A DNA stretch of 64,000 nt. It comes from Riemerella anatipestifer (GTDB lineage: Bacteria; Bacteroidota; Bacteroidia; Flavobacteriales; Weeksellaceae). Position 1 is the first letter of the stretch; each line of letters starts with the position of its first letter. The stretch lies in NCBI RefSeq assembly GCF_035666175.1, contig NZ_CP142016.1:1674001-1738000 (forward strand), in the 5' to 3' direction. The notes under the pieces were generated by a model. That model worked only from the letters and a program-made list of their open reading frames with translations, ran no database searches and had not been told where the DNA came from. The position numbers and the translations under genes were made by a program. Positions 17,403-26,312 of the stretch are shown one piece after another.

Positions 17403-18036
17403 GTTAATTGTTAATGTTCAATGGTTATCTAAAATCTAATCTCTCATATCTAACTTCTAACCTTAAAAAACGCCTTTCCTCTCTAAACACACACAAAACG
17501 AGAGGAAAGGCTAAAGCAGAAAGAAAGTGAAAACTCCCTTTCTGAACGCTAAAAGCACCCAACAAGAACGACCATGTTGTAAGACAAAACAATGGTGCTT
17601 TTAGTAAATATTGATGAAAGCTAAAATTAGAATAGTATAAACACCAAAAGCCCCCAACAAAAGTTGGCGGAATAATATTTTGTTTTAACGATAAAAGTCT
17701 AAAGAATTTTCTAGATAATACAGCACATACCCACAAAACTATCTGTGTGTGTTTACAAAATTATTTGGAACTGCCAAATAATTTTGTAACTTTTTCACAT
17801 TTGGTTGTATGTTGCTGATAAAGTAAGGCATAGCGATGGCAAATGTAAAAACTTTTTTTGATGCGAGCAAGAGGAGGGGCTATTTTTCAGTAGAGGGAGA
17901 ATATAAGACCGCCATTGTTTAAGAGTAATTATGTTTTGAACCAATGTCCGTTATGGGGTTATCTAAGAAAAGGCTAATGGATACCCCACCAATTAAATGG
18001 TTAAAAAGTTAATTCTGCATATTTGAATAAAAGACT
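17403..18036. other. Gene-free tract with several hairpins beside IS copy 1
   Basis: About 630 bp between IS copy 1 and the next gene with no credible coding region. It holds GCCTTTCCTCTC/GAGAGGAAAGGC (17472-17483 with 17500-17511), AGAAAG/CTTTCT (17522-17543), CTAAAAGCACC/GGTGCTTTTAG (17549-17559 with 17594-17604) enclosing a smaller CAACA/TGTTG pair, CCAAC/GTTGG (17654-17667), and the long palindrome at 17753-17789. The hairpin density suggests a structured RNA, but no known RNA family was recognised. Confidence 0.5.
17753..17789. repeat. Perfect 16-bp inverted repeat with a 5-nt loop
   Basis: TTACAAAATTATTTGG and CCAAATAATTTTGTAA are perfect reverse complements around AACTG. CTTTTTC follows on the plus strand. 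Each arm also contains TAATTTTG, a -7-type motif, reading outward. It could be a terminator, an operator or a pair of divergent promoters. Confidence 0.6.
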
Positions 18037-18044
18037 TAACTTTG
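18037..18044 (+). promoter_or_regulatory. -7 element upstream of the polyprenol-phosphate mannose synthase gene
   Basis: TAACTTTG matches TAnnTTTG and lies 20 bp before the ATG at 18065. A TTTG occurs only 11 nt upstream, too close for a standard -33. Confidence 0.5.
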
Positions 18045-18064
18045 CAGACTATTAGTTTTTTTGA

Positions 18065-18781
18065 ATGAAAAAAATCGTTGTCATTCCTACCTATAACGAA
18101 AAAGAAAATATACAGTCCATTATTCAAGCGGTGATGGACTTAGAAGGAGGTTTTCATATTTTGGTCGTAGATGATTCCTCTCCTGATGGTACGGCGGATA
18201 TTGTTCGTTCTATGCAGAGTCTTTTTCAGGATAGGCTTCATTTAACCGTAAGAAAAGTAAAAGATGGTTTGGGCAAGGCTTATTTGCACGGCTTCCGTTG
18301 GGCAATAGAGCAAGGCTATGATTTTATTTTTGAGATGGACGCCGATTTTTCTCATAATCCAAAAGACTTACCTAGACTTTATGAGGCGTGTTTAGATGCG
18401 GATATGTCGGTAGGCTCTCGTTATTCCCAAGGGGTTAATGTGGTTAATTGGCCTATGGGAAGGGTTTTGCTATCTTATTTCGCGTCTAAATATGTAAGGT
18501 TTATTTTAGGTTTACCAGTACACGACACTACGGCAGGTTTTGTCTGCTTCAAAAAAGACACACTTCTAAAAATAGGGTTAGAAAAGGTAAAACTAAAAGG
18601 TTATGGCTTTCAGGTGGAAATGAAATATAGAGTATTCAAAAAAGGATTAAAAATAAAAGAAGTCCCTATTATTTTTACCGATAGAACCAAAGGCGAGTCT
18701 AAAATGAATGGTGGAATCATTAAAGAAGCAGTAATAGGTGTACTTAATCTAAGATGGAAGGCTTTAATAGGTAGATTATGA
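18065..18781 (+). CDS. Polyprenol-monophosphomannose synthase-like GT2 enzyme
   Basis: A 238-residue glycosyltransferase of the dolichol/polyprenol-phosphate mannosyltransferase group, which makes a lipid-linked mannose donor from GDP-mannose. Motifs are VVIPTYNEKENIQSII, LVVDDSSPDGTADIV, the metal-binding FEMDADFSHNPKDLPRL (about residues 90-106), VGSRYSQG, DTTAGFVCFK and EVPIIFTDRTKGESKM near the C-terminus. There are no extra membrane helices, so it is the soluble or peripheral form. The next gene overlaps its stop by 4 bp (ATGA), showing translational coupling. The sugar could be glucose or another hexose. Confidence 0.88.
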   Translation: MKKIVVIPTYNEKENIQSIIQAVMDLEGGFHILVVDDSSPDGTADIVRSMQSLFQDRLHLTVRKVKDGLGKAYLHGFRWAIEQGYDFIFEMDADFSHNPKDLPRLYEACLDADMSVGSRYSQGVNVVNWPMGRVLLSYFASKYVRFILGLPVHDTTAGFVCFKKDTLLKIGLEKVKLKGYGFQVEMKYRVFKKGLKIKEVPIIFTDRTKGESKMNGGIIKEAVIGVLNLRWKALIGRL

Positions 18782-19176
18782 GTAGGTTGATTGGGCTTTT
18801 TTTTGTGATGATATTCGTGGTAGCTTGTAGACATTCAGTCGAAGCTCCTAAAGATTTATTATCCAAAGAAGAAATGGCACAGATAGTAGCAGACTTTGCT
18901 GTTTATACACAGTCTTCCGATTTTACTAGAAATATGGATATGGAGGAAGTCAGTCGTTTTGTGATGAATAAAAATAAAGCCAAAGGCAAAGCATTTGAAG
19001 ATAGTTTTAAATACTATTTGAACAAACCGTCTGATGTAGATAAAATTTATGATATGGCTCAAGATATATTGCTTAATGATTCAGACTTAGAGGAGTATAT
19101 TAAGAAGAAAGAAGGAGAGAATAAAAATCAAAATAAAGAAGAAAAAATTAATGCAGGAGATTTACAACAACAATAA
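18778..19176 (+). CDS. DUF4296 family lipoprotein
   Basis: A 132-residue small envelope protein. The N-terminus MSRLIGLFFVMIFVVACRHS is a lipoprotein signal with a Cys at residue 17. The DUF4296 core reads LLSKEEMAQIVADFAVYTQSSDF, followed by a segment on the FEDSFKYYLNKPSDVDKIYDMAQDIL pattern. The tail is Lys/Asn/Glu-rich. The function is unknown. It overlaps the upstream gene by 4 bp and is followed 10 bp later by tgt, an order often seen in Flavobacteriia. Confidence 0.8.
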   Translation: MSRLIGLFFVMIFVVACRHSVEAPKDLLSKEEMAQIVADFAVYTQSSDFTRNMDMEEVSRFVMNKNKAKGKAFEDSFKYYLNKPSDVDKIYDMAQDILLNDSDLEEYIKKKEGENKNQNKEEKINAGDLQQQ

Positions 19177-19186
19177 TAACAACACA

Positions 19187-20323
19187 ATGTCAAAACCATT
19201 TTTTAGTATAGAAAAAACTACCGAATCTAAGGCTAGAGCAGGAGTAATTAGTACCGCTCATGGAGAAATCCAAACGCCTATTTTTATGCCTGTGGGTACG
19301 GTAGCATCGGTAAAAACACTACATCAAAGAGAAATAAGAGACGATGTTAAGGCACAAATTATTTTAGGTAACACCTATCATCTTTACCTAAGGCCAGGTA
19401 TGGAAGTGATGGAGAAAGCAGGAGGACTACATCGTTTTATGAACTGGGAGCGTCCTATCCTTACGGACTCTGGAGGTTATCAGGTCTTTTCTCTTTCAAA
19501 AAGTAGAAAAATGACGGAGGAAGGGGTTAAATTTAAATCTCATATTGATGGAAGCTACCATTTCATTTCTCCAGAAAAATCTATGGAAATACAAAGGCAG
19601 ATAGGAGCCGATATTTTTATGGCGTTTGATGAGTGTACACCTTACCCTTGTGAGTATAATCAAGCCAAAGCCTCTATGGAACTCACCCACAGGTGGCTCA
19701 AGCGTTGTATAGAATGGACAGAAAATAATGCTGAATTGTATGGTCATAAACAGCGTTTATTTCCGATAGTTCAAGGCTCTACTTACTCTGATTTAAGAAA
19801 GATTTCCGCTGAAGTTATTTCAGAGGCAGGAGCTGAAGGTAACGCCATTGGAGGGCTTTCGGTAGGAGAACCAGAAGAAGAAATGTACCGAATTACCAAC
19901 GAGGTTACCGATATTCTTCCAAAAGAAAAACCAAGATATTTAATGGGCGTAGGCACACCGTGGAATATTTTGGAAAGCATAGGTTTGGGAGTGGATATGA
20001 TGGATTGTGTGATGCCAACTAGAAACGCCCGAAACGGAATGTTATTCACTTGGCAAGGCGTTATGAATATGAAAAACCAAAAATGGAAAGACGATTTTTC
20101 TCCGTTAGATGAGATGGGGACGAGCTTCGTAGACAAGGAGTATTCTAAGGCTTATGTAAGGCATCTTTTTGTAGCTAAAGAATATTTAGGTAAGCAGATT
20201 GCTTCTATACACAATTTGGCATTCTATTTAGATTTGGTAAAGGTGGCTAGAGAGCATATCTTAGTAGGGGATTTCTACGAGTGGAAGGAGCAGATTGTAC
20301 CAGTTTTAAAACAAAGGCTTTAG
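19187..20323 (+). CDS. tgt: tRNA-guanine transglycosylase lacking the zinc cysteines
   Basis: Queuosine-pathway enzyme, 378 residues, exchanging G34 for preQ1 in GUN-anticodon tRNAs. It shows PIFMPVGTVASVK, ILGNTYHLYLRPG, LTDSGGYQVFSL with the general-base Asp, FDECTPYP, IGGLSVGEP, LMGVGTPWN and DCVMPTRNARNG with the nucleophile Asp. The usual zinc site CxCxxC before the late His is absent: the segment reads LDEMGTSFVDKEYSKAYVRHL. A start at 19151 would overlap the upstream gene by 26 bp, so the ATG at 19187 (MSKPFFSIEK) is chosen. A GC-rich repeat follows. Confidence 0.93.
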   Translation: MSKPFFSIEKTTESKARAGVISTAHGEIQTPIFMPVGTVASVKTLHQREIRDDVKAQIILGNTYHLYLRPGMEVMEKAGGLHRFMNWERPILTDSGGYQVFSLSKSRKMTEEGVKFKSHIDGSYHFISPEKSMEIQRQIGADIFMAFDECTPYPCEYNQAKASMELTHRWLKRCIEWTENNAELYGHKQRLFPIVQGSTYSDLRKISAEVISEAGAEGNAIGGLSVGEPEEEMYRITNEVTDILPKEKPRYLMGVGTPWNILESIGLGVDMMDCVMPTRNARNGMLFTWQGVMNMKNQKWKDDFSPLDEMGTSFVDKEYSKAYVRHLFVAKEYLGKQIASIHNLAFYLDLVKVAREHILVGDFYEWKEQIVPVLKQRL

Positions 20324-20345
20324 TGAGTTTACAACTTTTAGTAAA

Positions 20346-20477
20346 GTTAGGGCGTTTCCCTCTCCAGGGCTAAAGTCTAGCGGCTAGGGTCGGGCTATCG
20401 CTCATACGCCTTCGGTCATTGCCGCTCCGCTTCGCTCCGCGGCTTCTTCCCTTCGGGGTATCCACTCTATCCCTAAC
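20346..20477. repeat. GC-rich REP-like intergenic element
   Basis: A roughly 130-bp GC-rich island in AT-rich DNA, bounded by GTTAGGG (20346-20352) and CCCTAAC (20471-20477). Inside are GCCGC/GCGGC around CTCCGCTTCGCTCC, CGCCTTCGG, and CCCTTCGGGG hairpin signals. It resembles the GC-rich palindromic intergenic repeats seen in Chryseobacterium-like genomes. It lies between tgt and the LptF/G gene and is non-coding. Confidence 0.65.
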
Positions 20478-20523
20478 GCGGTAGCTGCCAAAACAAAAAA
20501 TAGAGAAAAGTAAGAATTAAATT

Positions 20524-21618
20524 ATGAAAATAATAGACGCCTATATCATCAAGAAATTTTTAGGGACATTAGTTTTTATGCTAGTGTTGTTATCTATTAT
20601 TGTGATAGTGGTGGACATACAGGCGAAAGCTCCCAACATAGAGAAAAGTGGTTACACGGTGGGGTACTTTTTATTACACTTCTATCCGTTTTGGATGATA
20701 TATCTTATCCTTACCTTTATGTCTATTTTGGTGTTTATTTCCGTCATTTACTTTTCATCTCGTATGGCGGATAATACCGAAATTGTAGCCATTGTAAGTA
20801 GCGGAGCTAGTTTTCATAGATTTGCAAGACCATACTTTATGGTAGCAGTTGGGATAGCCTTGTTTATGTTGATGCTTAATCATTTTGCCTTGCCTTGGGC
20901 TAATGTTAAAAAGAACGAACTGATGGTTTTTACCGAAAGCCAAGTAAGGCAAGATGAGAAGAACAGAAGTGTTCCCATTTCAGCTCAGATGTCGCCAACA
21001 GAATATGTATTTATAGGCTCTTATCACAGGAAGGAAGCAAGAGGCTCGGATTACCTTTACCAAAAATTTGATAAAAACAACAAACTTATACATCAAATTA
21101 GAGGAGATTATGTCTCTTGGGACGAAAAAAAACAAGCCTTTTCCATCACCTCTTTTTATGAAAAAAAGGCAGGTAAAAACGAAACGGAAAAGCTAAGTAA
21201 TGGTACGCAGACCTATCAGAGTTTTGGTTATCCACCAGAAGAGCTTTTTCCAGACGAGCTTTTAGGTGAGAACAAAACAACACCAGAGCTAGTGAAATTC
21301 ATCAATAGAGAGAAAATAAAAGGCAACGGTAACATCAATGCTTATCTCAATGAGCTTCACGCACGCACCTCAATGCCTGTTTCTATTATAATTTTAACTA
21401 TTTTAGGCTTGGCTCTAGCGTCCGAAAAAAAGAGAGGAGGGATAGGAGTCAACCTTGCTGTGGGGATAGCTTTGGCATTTGTGTTTATTTTCTCATTTGA
21501 GGCACTTAAAGTGGTTTCATCTAGTAAAATACTCACACCTTTCGTAGCGATGTGGATGCCTAATTTTGTATTTGCTCCGCTTGCCTTATTGCTGTATTTC
21601 AGAAGGGCTCGTCAGTAG
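20524..21618 (+). CDS. LptF/LptG family LPS-transport permease
   Basis: A 364-residue inner-membrane protein of the YjgP/YjgQ family, part of the LptB2FG ABC exporter that extracts LPS. Three membrane helices at the N-terminus (MKIIDAYIIKKFLGTLVFMLVLLSIIVIVV..., FYPFWMIYLILTFMSILVFISVI) precede a periplasmic beta-jellyroll segment (about 130-270). C-terminal helices follow after the MPVSIIILTILGLALASEKKRGGIGVN motif. Bacteroidetes often place it after tgt. It converges with birA and overlaps its 3' end by 7 bp. Which of LptF or LptG it is cannot be decided here. Confidence 0.87.
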   Translation: MKIIDAYIIKKFLGTLVFMLVLLSIIVIVVDIQAKAPNIEKSGYTVGYFLLHFYPFWMIYLILTFMSILVFISVIYFSSRMADNTEIVAIVSSGASFHRFARPYFMVAVGIALFMLMLNHFALPWANVKKNELMVFTESQVRQDEKNRSVPISAQMSPTEYVFIGSYHRKEARGSDYLYQKFDKNNKLIHQIRGDYVSWDEKKQAFSITSFYEKKAGKNETEKLSNGTQTYQSFGYPPEELFPDELLGENKTTPELVKFINREKIKGNGNINAYLNELHARTSMPVSIIILTILGLALASEKKRGGIGVNLAVGIALAFVFIFSFEALKVVSSSKILTPFVAMWMPNFVFAPLALLLYFRRARQ

Positions 21619-22322
21619 AGCATTTGGATTTCCTTATGGTAAAACTTATGCAGTTGCTCGTCTTCTAGTTCTATCCAAAGATATCCTTCGGCATCTGCTT
21701 TTCGGATAATGCCATTTTGTCTTACGCCTTTAATGTCAAACACGCAGACCTCGTCTTTTTTGAAAAGAGTATTATTAAGTATTTCTAGAATTTGGGCTTC
21801 TGTTTTTGGTTGTGCTATTTCGTTAGCAAAAAATTCAAAGAACTCTTTAGCAAGTAGATGAGGTTCAAAAGAGCGATGAGTTTGCGTATAGATAGATCCT
21901 GCTTTCGGGAAATGCTCAAAGTTTTGTTGCAATACATTGATGCCGATGCCAATGACTAAACAGTTATTTTTCTTTTCAAGAAGGATACCTGATACTTTCT
22001 TTTGGTTAAGTATAATGTCGTTTGGCCACTTGATTTTTGGATGAATTTGGGTCAAATTGGCAATAAAATCTCTCACGATAATGGCGGTATAATAATTGAT
22101 GATAGAAACCGCAAACGGAAATCTATCCAGAGAAACTGCTAGGCTGATGGCGATGTTTTCGTTAGGATTTATTTCCCAAGAATTGCCGTATTGTCCCTTT
22201 CCTTGAGTTTGGTTAAGTGTATAGACACCTACTAAATCTTCTTTTTGGAGAATAGAGGGAACAAAGTTGATAATCTCGTCATTGGTAGAATTACATTCGG
22301 TAAGATGATGTAAGATTTTCAT
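21612..22322 (-). CDS. birA: Biotin--[acetyl-CoA-carboxylase] ligase
   Basis: A 236-residue monofunctional biotin protein ligase without the N-terminal DNA-binding domain, so it biotinylates but probably does not repress. Motifs are STNDEI near residue 12, GKGQYGNSWE at 41-50 (the biotinyl-AMP loop, GRGRRGR in E. coli), KWPNDI at 98-103 and KVSGILLE just after. The in-frame extension upstream of 22322 would run through the -7 element at 22329-22336, so MKILHHL is chosen as start. The 3' end overlaps the convergent LptF/G gene by 7 bp. Confidence 0.9.
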   Translation of the reverse strand: MKILHHLTECNSTNDEIINFVPSILQKEDLVGVYTLNQTQGKGQYGNSWEINPNENIAISLAVSLDRFPFAVSIINYYTAIIVRDFIANLTQIHPKIKWPNDIILNQKKVSGILLEKKNNCLVIGIGINVLQQNFEHFPKAGSIYTQTHRSFEPHLLAKEFFEFFANEIAQPKTEAQILEILNNTLFKKDEVCVFDIKGVRQNGIIRKADAEGYLWIELEDEQLHKFYHKEIQMLY

Positions 22323-22328
22323 AATGGG

Positions 22329-22336
22329 CAAAATTA
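22329..22336 (-). promoter_or_regulatory. -7 element of birA
   Basis: CAAAATTA on the plus strand reads TAATTTTG on the minus strand, 6 bp upstream of the birA ATG at 22322. This supports a nearly leaderless transcript and the shorter start. Confidence 0.45.
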
Positions 22337-22371
22337 CGGTGTTAAAGTAGATAAAATAAATAAAAAACAAT

Positions 22372-22379
22372 TAAATTTG
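22372..22379 (+). promoter_or_regulatory. -7 element upstream of rsfS
   Basis: TAAATTTG matches TAnnTTTG and lies 18 bp before the rsfS ATG. It is divergent from the birA promoter. Confidence 0.5.
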
Positions 22380-22397
22380 CAGATAATACATTTTTGA

Positions 22398-22766
22398 ATG
22401 AGTAATACAAACGATAAACAAGAGTTGATAGACACTATCATTAGAGCAATACAAGATACTAAGGGAGAAGATATCCAAGTTCTTAATTTAACTAAAATAG
22501 AAAATGCCGTAGCAGATTATTTTATTATCTGTAGTGGTAACTCTAATACTCAGGTATCAGCTATTGCAGGGAATATAGAGAAAACAGTGCGTAACGAGCT
22601 TAAAGAACGCCCTTGGCATACCGAAGGTGCAGAAAATGCATTGTGGGTACTGGTAGATTATGTATCTGTAGTGGTGCATGTTTTCCAAAAACACATTAGA
22701 GAATATTACGAAATAGAGGAGCTTTGGGGAGATGCAGAAGTAACCAAAATAGAAGATTTAAATTAA
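22398..22766 (+). CDS. rsfS: Ribosome silencing factor RsfS
   Basis: A 122-residue RsfS/Iojap protein that binds uL14 on the 50S subunit and blocks subunit joining when nutrients are short. The family core is present: TKGEDIQVLNLTKIENAVADYFIICSGNSNTQVSAIAGNIEKTVRNEL, then RPWHTEGAENALWVLVDYVSVVVHVFQKHIREYYEIEELWGDAEV. The length is standard. It starts 18 bp after a -7 motif and lies 15 bp upstream of ftsH, the usual Bacteroidetes order. Confidence 0.93.
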   Translation: MSNTNDKQELIDTIIRAIQDTKGEDIQVLNLTKIENAVADYFIICSGNSNTQVSAIAGNIEKTVRNELKERPWHTEGAENALWVLVDYVSVVVHVFQKHIREYYEIEELWGDAEVTKIEDLN

Positions 22767-22781
22767 ATTTAAGAAAAAAGT

Positions 22782-24767
22782 ATGGATAAAAATAAAGGGT
22801 TTAACTGGTTCTACTTACTTATTTTTGGTGCTTTGGCAGTTTTATTTTTGCCAAAGTTGTTTTCTTCATCTAATACGAAAACCATCAATGAAGATGAGTT
22901 TTTTAATATGATGAGAGGAGGCAAAGTAGAGAACCTTGTCTTAATGAGAGACTCTAAAGAAGGCTTAGTTTTTCTAAACAAAACTGCGAAAACAGCCTCA
23001 AAAGGTACTTCACAAGCGGATAATCCACTTATGGCATTGCAGCCATCGCCAGATTTTAAATTTGCTTTTGGAGATTTACAATATTTTCAGCAGAGATATG
23101 ATGCTATAAAGAAAGAAAACCCTCAGGTAAAAACTTCTATGGACTTTGATGATTCTGAATCGCCAATGCAGAGCTTATTATTCCAAGCGTTGTTTTGGAT
23201 AGGGATTATGTTTTTGTTCTATTTTGTTATCTTCAGAAAAATGCCTGGAGGCAGTGGTGCCGGTGGTCAGATTTTCAACATAGGAAAATCGAGAGCTAAG
23301 CTTTTTGATGAAAAAGATAAAGTGCAGGTAACATTTAAAGACGTTGCAGGATTAGAAGGAGCTAAAGAGGAAGTACAAGAAGTAGTGGATTTCCTTAAAA
23401 ACGCAGAGAAATATACTAAACTGGGCGGAAAGATACCTAAAGGAGTTCTTCTTGTAGGACCTCCAGGTACAGGTAAAACTTTATTGGCTAAAGCAGTTGC
23501 TGGTGAAGCTAAAGTACCTTTCTTTTCGTTGTCTGGTTCAGACTTTGTAGAGATGTTTGTGGGAGTTGGGGCTTCTAGAGTGAGAGATTTGTTTGCTCAA
23601 GCTAAAGCAAAATCACCAGCCATCATATTTATAGACGAGATAGATGCTATTGGTAGAGCTAGAGGTAGAGGTGCTTTTACGGGAGGAAATGATGAAAGAG
23701 AAAATACGCTAAACCAACTTTTAACAGAAATGGACGGTTTCGGTACAGACACTAATGTGATAGTGATGGCGGCAACTAACCGTGCAGATATTTTGGATAA
23801 AGCCTTGATGCGTGCAGGAAGGTTTGACCGCTCTATCTATGTGGATTTACCTGAATTACACGAGAGAAAACAGATATTTAATGTTCATTTAGCTAAAATA
23901 AAACTAGACAATACCGTAGAGGTAGAGTTTTTGGCAAAACAAACACCTGGTTTTAGTGGTGCAGATATTGCGAATGTGTGTAATGAGGCGGCATTAGTAG
24001 CGGCAAGAAAAGGTCATGAAGCGGTAGGAAAGCAAGATTTCTTAGATGCGGTGGATAGAATTATAGGAGGACTAGAGAAGAAAAATAAAGCCATTAAACC
24101 TTCCGAGAAGAGAAGGGTAGCATTCCACGAAGCTGGGCATGCGAGTATTAGTTGGTTAGTAGAACACGCTGCACCGTTGCTTAAGGTAACTATTGTTCCT
24201 AGAGGGCGTTCTTTGGGTGCAGCTTGGTATCTTCCAGAGGAAAGGCAGCTTACTACTACAGAGCAGATGTTAGATGAAATGTGTGCAACTCTAGGTGGTA
24301 GAGCAGCAGAGCAAGTAGTATTTGGAACCATCTCTACGGGAGCATTGTCTGATTTGGAAAGAGTTACAAAGCAGGCTCAAGCGATGGTTACCATTTATGG
24401 ATTAAATGATAAGGTAGGGAATATTTCTTATTACGATAGTTCAGGACAGCAAGAATATAGTTTTAGCAAGCCATATTCTGAGCAAACGGCTAAAATGATA
24501 GACGAAGAAATTTCTAAAATTATTGAAGGTCAGTACCAAAGAGCTATCAATATTTTGAACGAAAATAGAGATAAACTAGATGCATTAGCGGAAAAACTCC
24601 TTGAGAAAGAAGTTATCTTCCGTGAAGATTTAGAAGCGATATTTGGTAAAAGAGCATGGGACCCAGAACTTACTGAAACTCCCGTTTCATCTACAGAAGA
24701 TATTAAGAAAGATGATAAGCCAGTGGTGATTGATAATGATGAAGAAAGACAAGGGCTAAATCAATAA
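22782..24767 (+). CDS. ftsH: ATP-dependent zinc metalloprotease FtsH
   Basis: A 661-residue membrane AAA+ protease that degrades membrane and short-lived cytosolic proteins. Membrane helices lie at about 9-25 and 133-151 and flank a periplasmic domain. The AAA module has Walker A GPPGTGKT (226-233), Walker [18 protein letters not shown] and the second region of homology [22 protein letters not shown]. The zinc protease motif is HEAGH (449-453). The tail is acidic. It is transcribed with rsfS and ends at a strong terminator. Confidence 0.97.
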   Translation: MDKNKGFNWFYLLIFGALAVLFLPKLFSSSNTKTINEDEFFNMMRGGKVENLVLMRDSKEGLVFLNKTAKTASKGTSQADNPLMALQPSPDFKFAFGDLQYFQQRYDAIKKENPQVKTSMDFDDSESPMQSLLFQALFWIGIMFLFYFVIFRKMPGGSGAGGQIFNIGKSRAKLFDEKDKVQVTFKDVAGLEGAKEEVQEVVDFLKNAEKYTKLGGKIPKGVLLVGPPGTGKTLLAKAVAGEAKVPFFSLSGSDFVEMFVGVGASRVRDLFAQAKAKSPAIIFIDEIDAIGRARGRGAFTGGNDERENTLNQLLTEMDGFGTDTNVIVMAATNRADILDKALMRAGRFDRSIYVDLPELHERKQIFNVHLAKIKLDNTVEVEFLAKQTPGFSGADIANVCNEAALVAARKGHEAVGKQDFLDAVDRIIGGLEKKNKAIKPSEKRRVAFHEAGHASISWLVEHAAPLLKVTIVPRGRSLGAAWYLPEERQLTTTEQMLDEMCATLGGRAAEQVVFGTISTGALSDLERVTKQAQAMVTIYGLNDKVGNISYYDSSGQQEYSFSKPYSEQTAKMIDEEISKIIEGQYQRAINILNENRDKLDALAEKLLEKEVIFREDLEAIFGKRAWDPELTETPVSSTEDIKKDDKPVVIDNDEERQGLNQ

Positions 24768-24785
24768 TAATAGAAAACTAAAAAC

Positions 24786-24822
24786 AAAAACAGACTGCTT
24801 TTTGATAAGGCAGTCTGTTTTT
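24786..24822. terminator. Bidirectional terminator between ftsH and the NhaC-family gene
   Basis: AAAAACAGACTGC and GCAGTCTGTTTTT are perfect complements around an 11-nt loop. A T-run follows on the plus strand and an A-rich run precedes the stem, so both convergent genes can end here. Confidence 0.85.
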
Positions 24823-24828
24823 GTTTTT

Positions 24829-26133
24829 TTATGTTTGTGTCTTCTTCGCTTCTTTAGAGAAAAAAATCCAAAGGAGTACACATAAAAGCAATAGAATAGG
24901 ATAAAAAGTATAGCTTACTAAGTTAAAATAATCAATACGGTTATTGCTTAGTCCAATGATAATAAGTATCTGAGCTCCATAAGGGAGAAGACCTTGTATA
25001 ACACAAGAGAAAATATCTAGTACAGAAGCCATAAATCTAGGAGCTATTTTATAGTGTGTACTTATATTTTTAGCAATTTTACCTGATATAATAATAGCTA
25101 TCGTGTTATTAGCAGTTGCCATATCTACAAGGCTTACAAGCGTACCTACACCTAGTAAAGCAGACTTTCTTCCTGAAATAATTTTTTTTATTCTGTTAAG
25201 AAGAAAATCCATTCCTCCAGCTTTTTCAACTAAGGCAGCTAAGCCTCCTGTGAAAAAGGAAAGTATAAAAATCTCTTGCATACTGGTGAAACCTTCATAT
25301 ATTTTTTTACTAATTTCTAGTATCCCAAAATCCAAAATAAAAAAACCTAAAAAACTACTAAATAAAACACCTAGTAGAAGCACTAAAAAAACATTAATGC
25401 CCATAAGCGAAAGGAGTATTACTAATAGATATGGTAGTATTAAAAATAGCTGATAGGTATTAGTTGGAGAGGTGCTAGATGTGATGTTGCTGGCAGGAGT
25501 ATTTGTATTTGCTAATACAATATACAGTACACAGGTAACGATAGCAGCAGGAATAGCTATTTTAAGATTGGTCCTTAGCTTGTCCTTCATTTCACATCCA
25601 AGTGTTTGGGTAGCGGCTATGGTAGTATCCGAAATTACGGATAGGTTATCTCCTAGCATAGCTCCACCTAATAGTGCCGCTCCTAATAGGTTAATATCTA
25701 TACCTTTGTCAGCGAATCCAACTACCACAGAGCCTAAAGCTACAATAGTTCCTACAGAAGTTCCTGATGATATCGAAATAAAAGATGCAATTATAAAAAC
25801 GCCGACAGGTATATATGAAAAAGGGATAATATTAACTCCTAAATTTACAATGATATCTACACTTCCTATAGATTTTGATACTACAGCAAAAGCTCCAGCA
25901 AGAAGATAAATAATACACATATTGAGTATCTTGTGATCGCCACAACCATTTAGAAAGGTGTCTATTTTTTCGCTAAGTTTTCCTTTAAATAGAAGGAAAG
26001 CAGATATAATCCCTACCATTACAGCGATAGGAGATGGAAGAGCATAAAAATCATTAAAATAAATACCACTACCAATAAAGATGGATACAAACACCAGTAG
26101 AGGAATAACTGAGATAATAGATGCGTTTTTCAT
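24829..26133 (-). CDS. NhaC-family transporter, possibly methionine-linked (MetT type)
   Basis: A 434-residue inner-membrane transporter of the NhaC antiporter superfamily with about eleven helices. Family motifs include SISSGTSVGTIVALGSVVVG near residue 120, GAMLGDNLSVISDTTIAATQTLGCEMKDKL near 155, and ATANNTIAIIISGKIAKNIS in the second half. Annotation pipelines call it a Na+/H+ antiporter. However, S-box-regulated NhaC relatives (MetT) are predicted methionine transporters, and the roughly 170-nt leader upstream contains an S-box-like structure, so amino-acid uptake is a real alternative. A full TTTG-N20-TATATTTG promoter precedes the leader. The family call is firm; the substrate is inferred. 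Confidence 0.82.
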   Translation of the reverse strand: MKNASIISVIPLLVFVSIFIGSGIYFNDFYALPSPIAVMVGIISAFLLFKGKLSEKIDTFLNGCGDHKILNMCIIYLLAGAFAVVSKSIGSVDIIVNLGVNIIPFSYIPVGVFIIASFISISSGTSVGTIVALGSVVVGFADKGIDINLLGAALLGGAMLGDNLSVISDTTIAATQTLGCEMKDKLRTNLKIAIPAAIVTCVLYIVLANTNTPASNITSSTSPTNTYQLFLILPYLLVILLSLMGINVFLVLLLGVLFSSFLGFFILDFGILEISKKIYEGFTSMQEIFILSFFTGGLAALVEKAGGMDFLLNRIKKIISGRKSALLGVGTLVSLVDMATANNTIAIIISGKIAKNISTHYKIAPRFMASVLDIFSCVIQGLLPYGAQILIIIGLSNNRIDYFNLVSYTFYPILLLLCVLLWIFFSKEAKKTQT

Positions 26134-26235
26134 TTTTCAATACAGTTTTTCTAATCTGCATTTACCAATGAACCTCGTTGTAACTCAAGAAATAATGTGG
26201 GAGGATAAAACAACATTTTTTCCTTTATTTAAGGC

Positions 26236-26301
26236 TTATCATTTTCAGCACCTTGCTTGTTGTTGCAGGTTGCTACCTTTCTTATAGAAGGTTCTTGATA
26301 A
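26236..26301 (-). promoter_or_regulatory. S-box-like (SAM-I-like) leader element, reduced form
   Basis: In the 5' leader of the NhaC-family gene, the minus-strand RNA opens with TTATCAAGAA and closes with TGATAA, a six-bp P1-like pairing. Inside are a small hairpin ACCTTCT/AGAAAGGT and the block AGCAACCTGC...GCAAGGTGCT, which matches the GCAACC...GGTGC core of S-box riboswitches. The canonical GGAGGGA arm is missing, so this is either a divergent SAM-sensing RNA or another class. Ion riboswitches of antiporter genes are an alternative. Confidence 0.5.
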
Positions 26302-26312
26302 ATACAATGCGA

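Noticed and set aside
17425-17736. A 103-codon minus-strand reading frame in the gene-free tract
   Set aside because: It spans several inverted repeats, lacks recognisable domains or a promoter, and its composition follows the hairpins, so it is probably chance.
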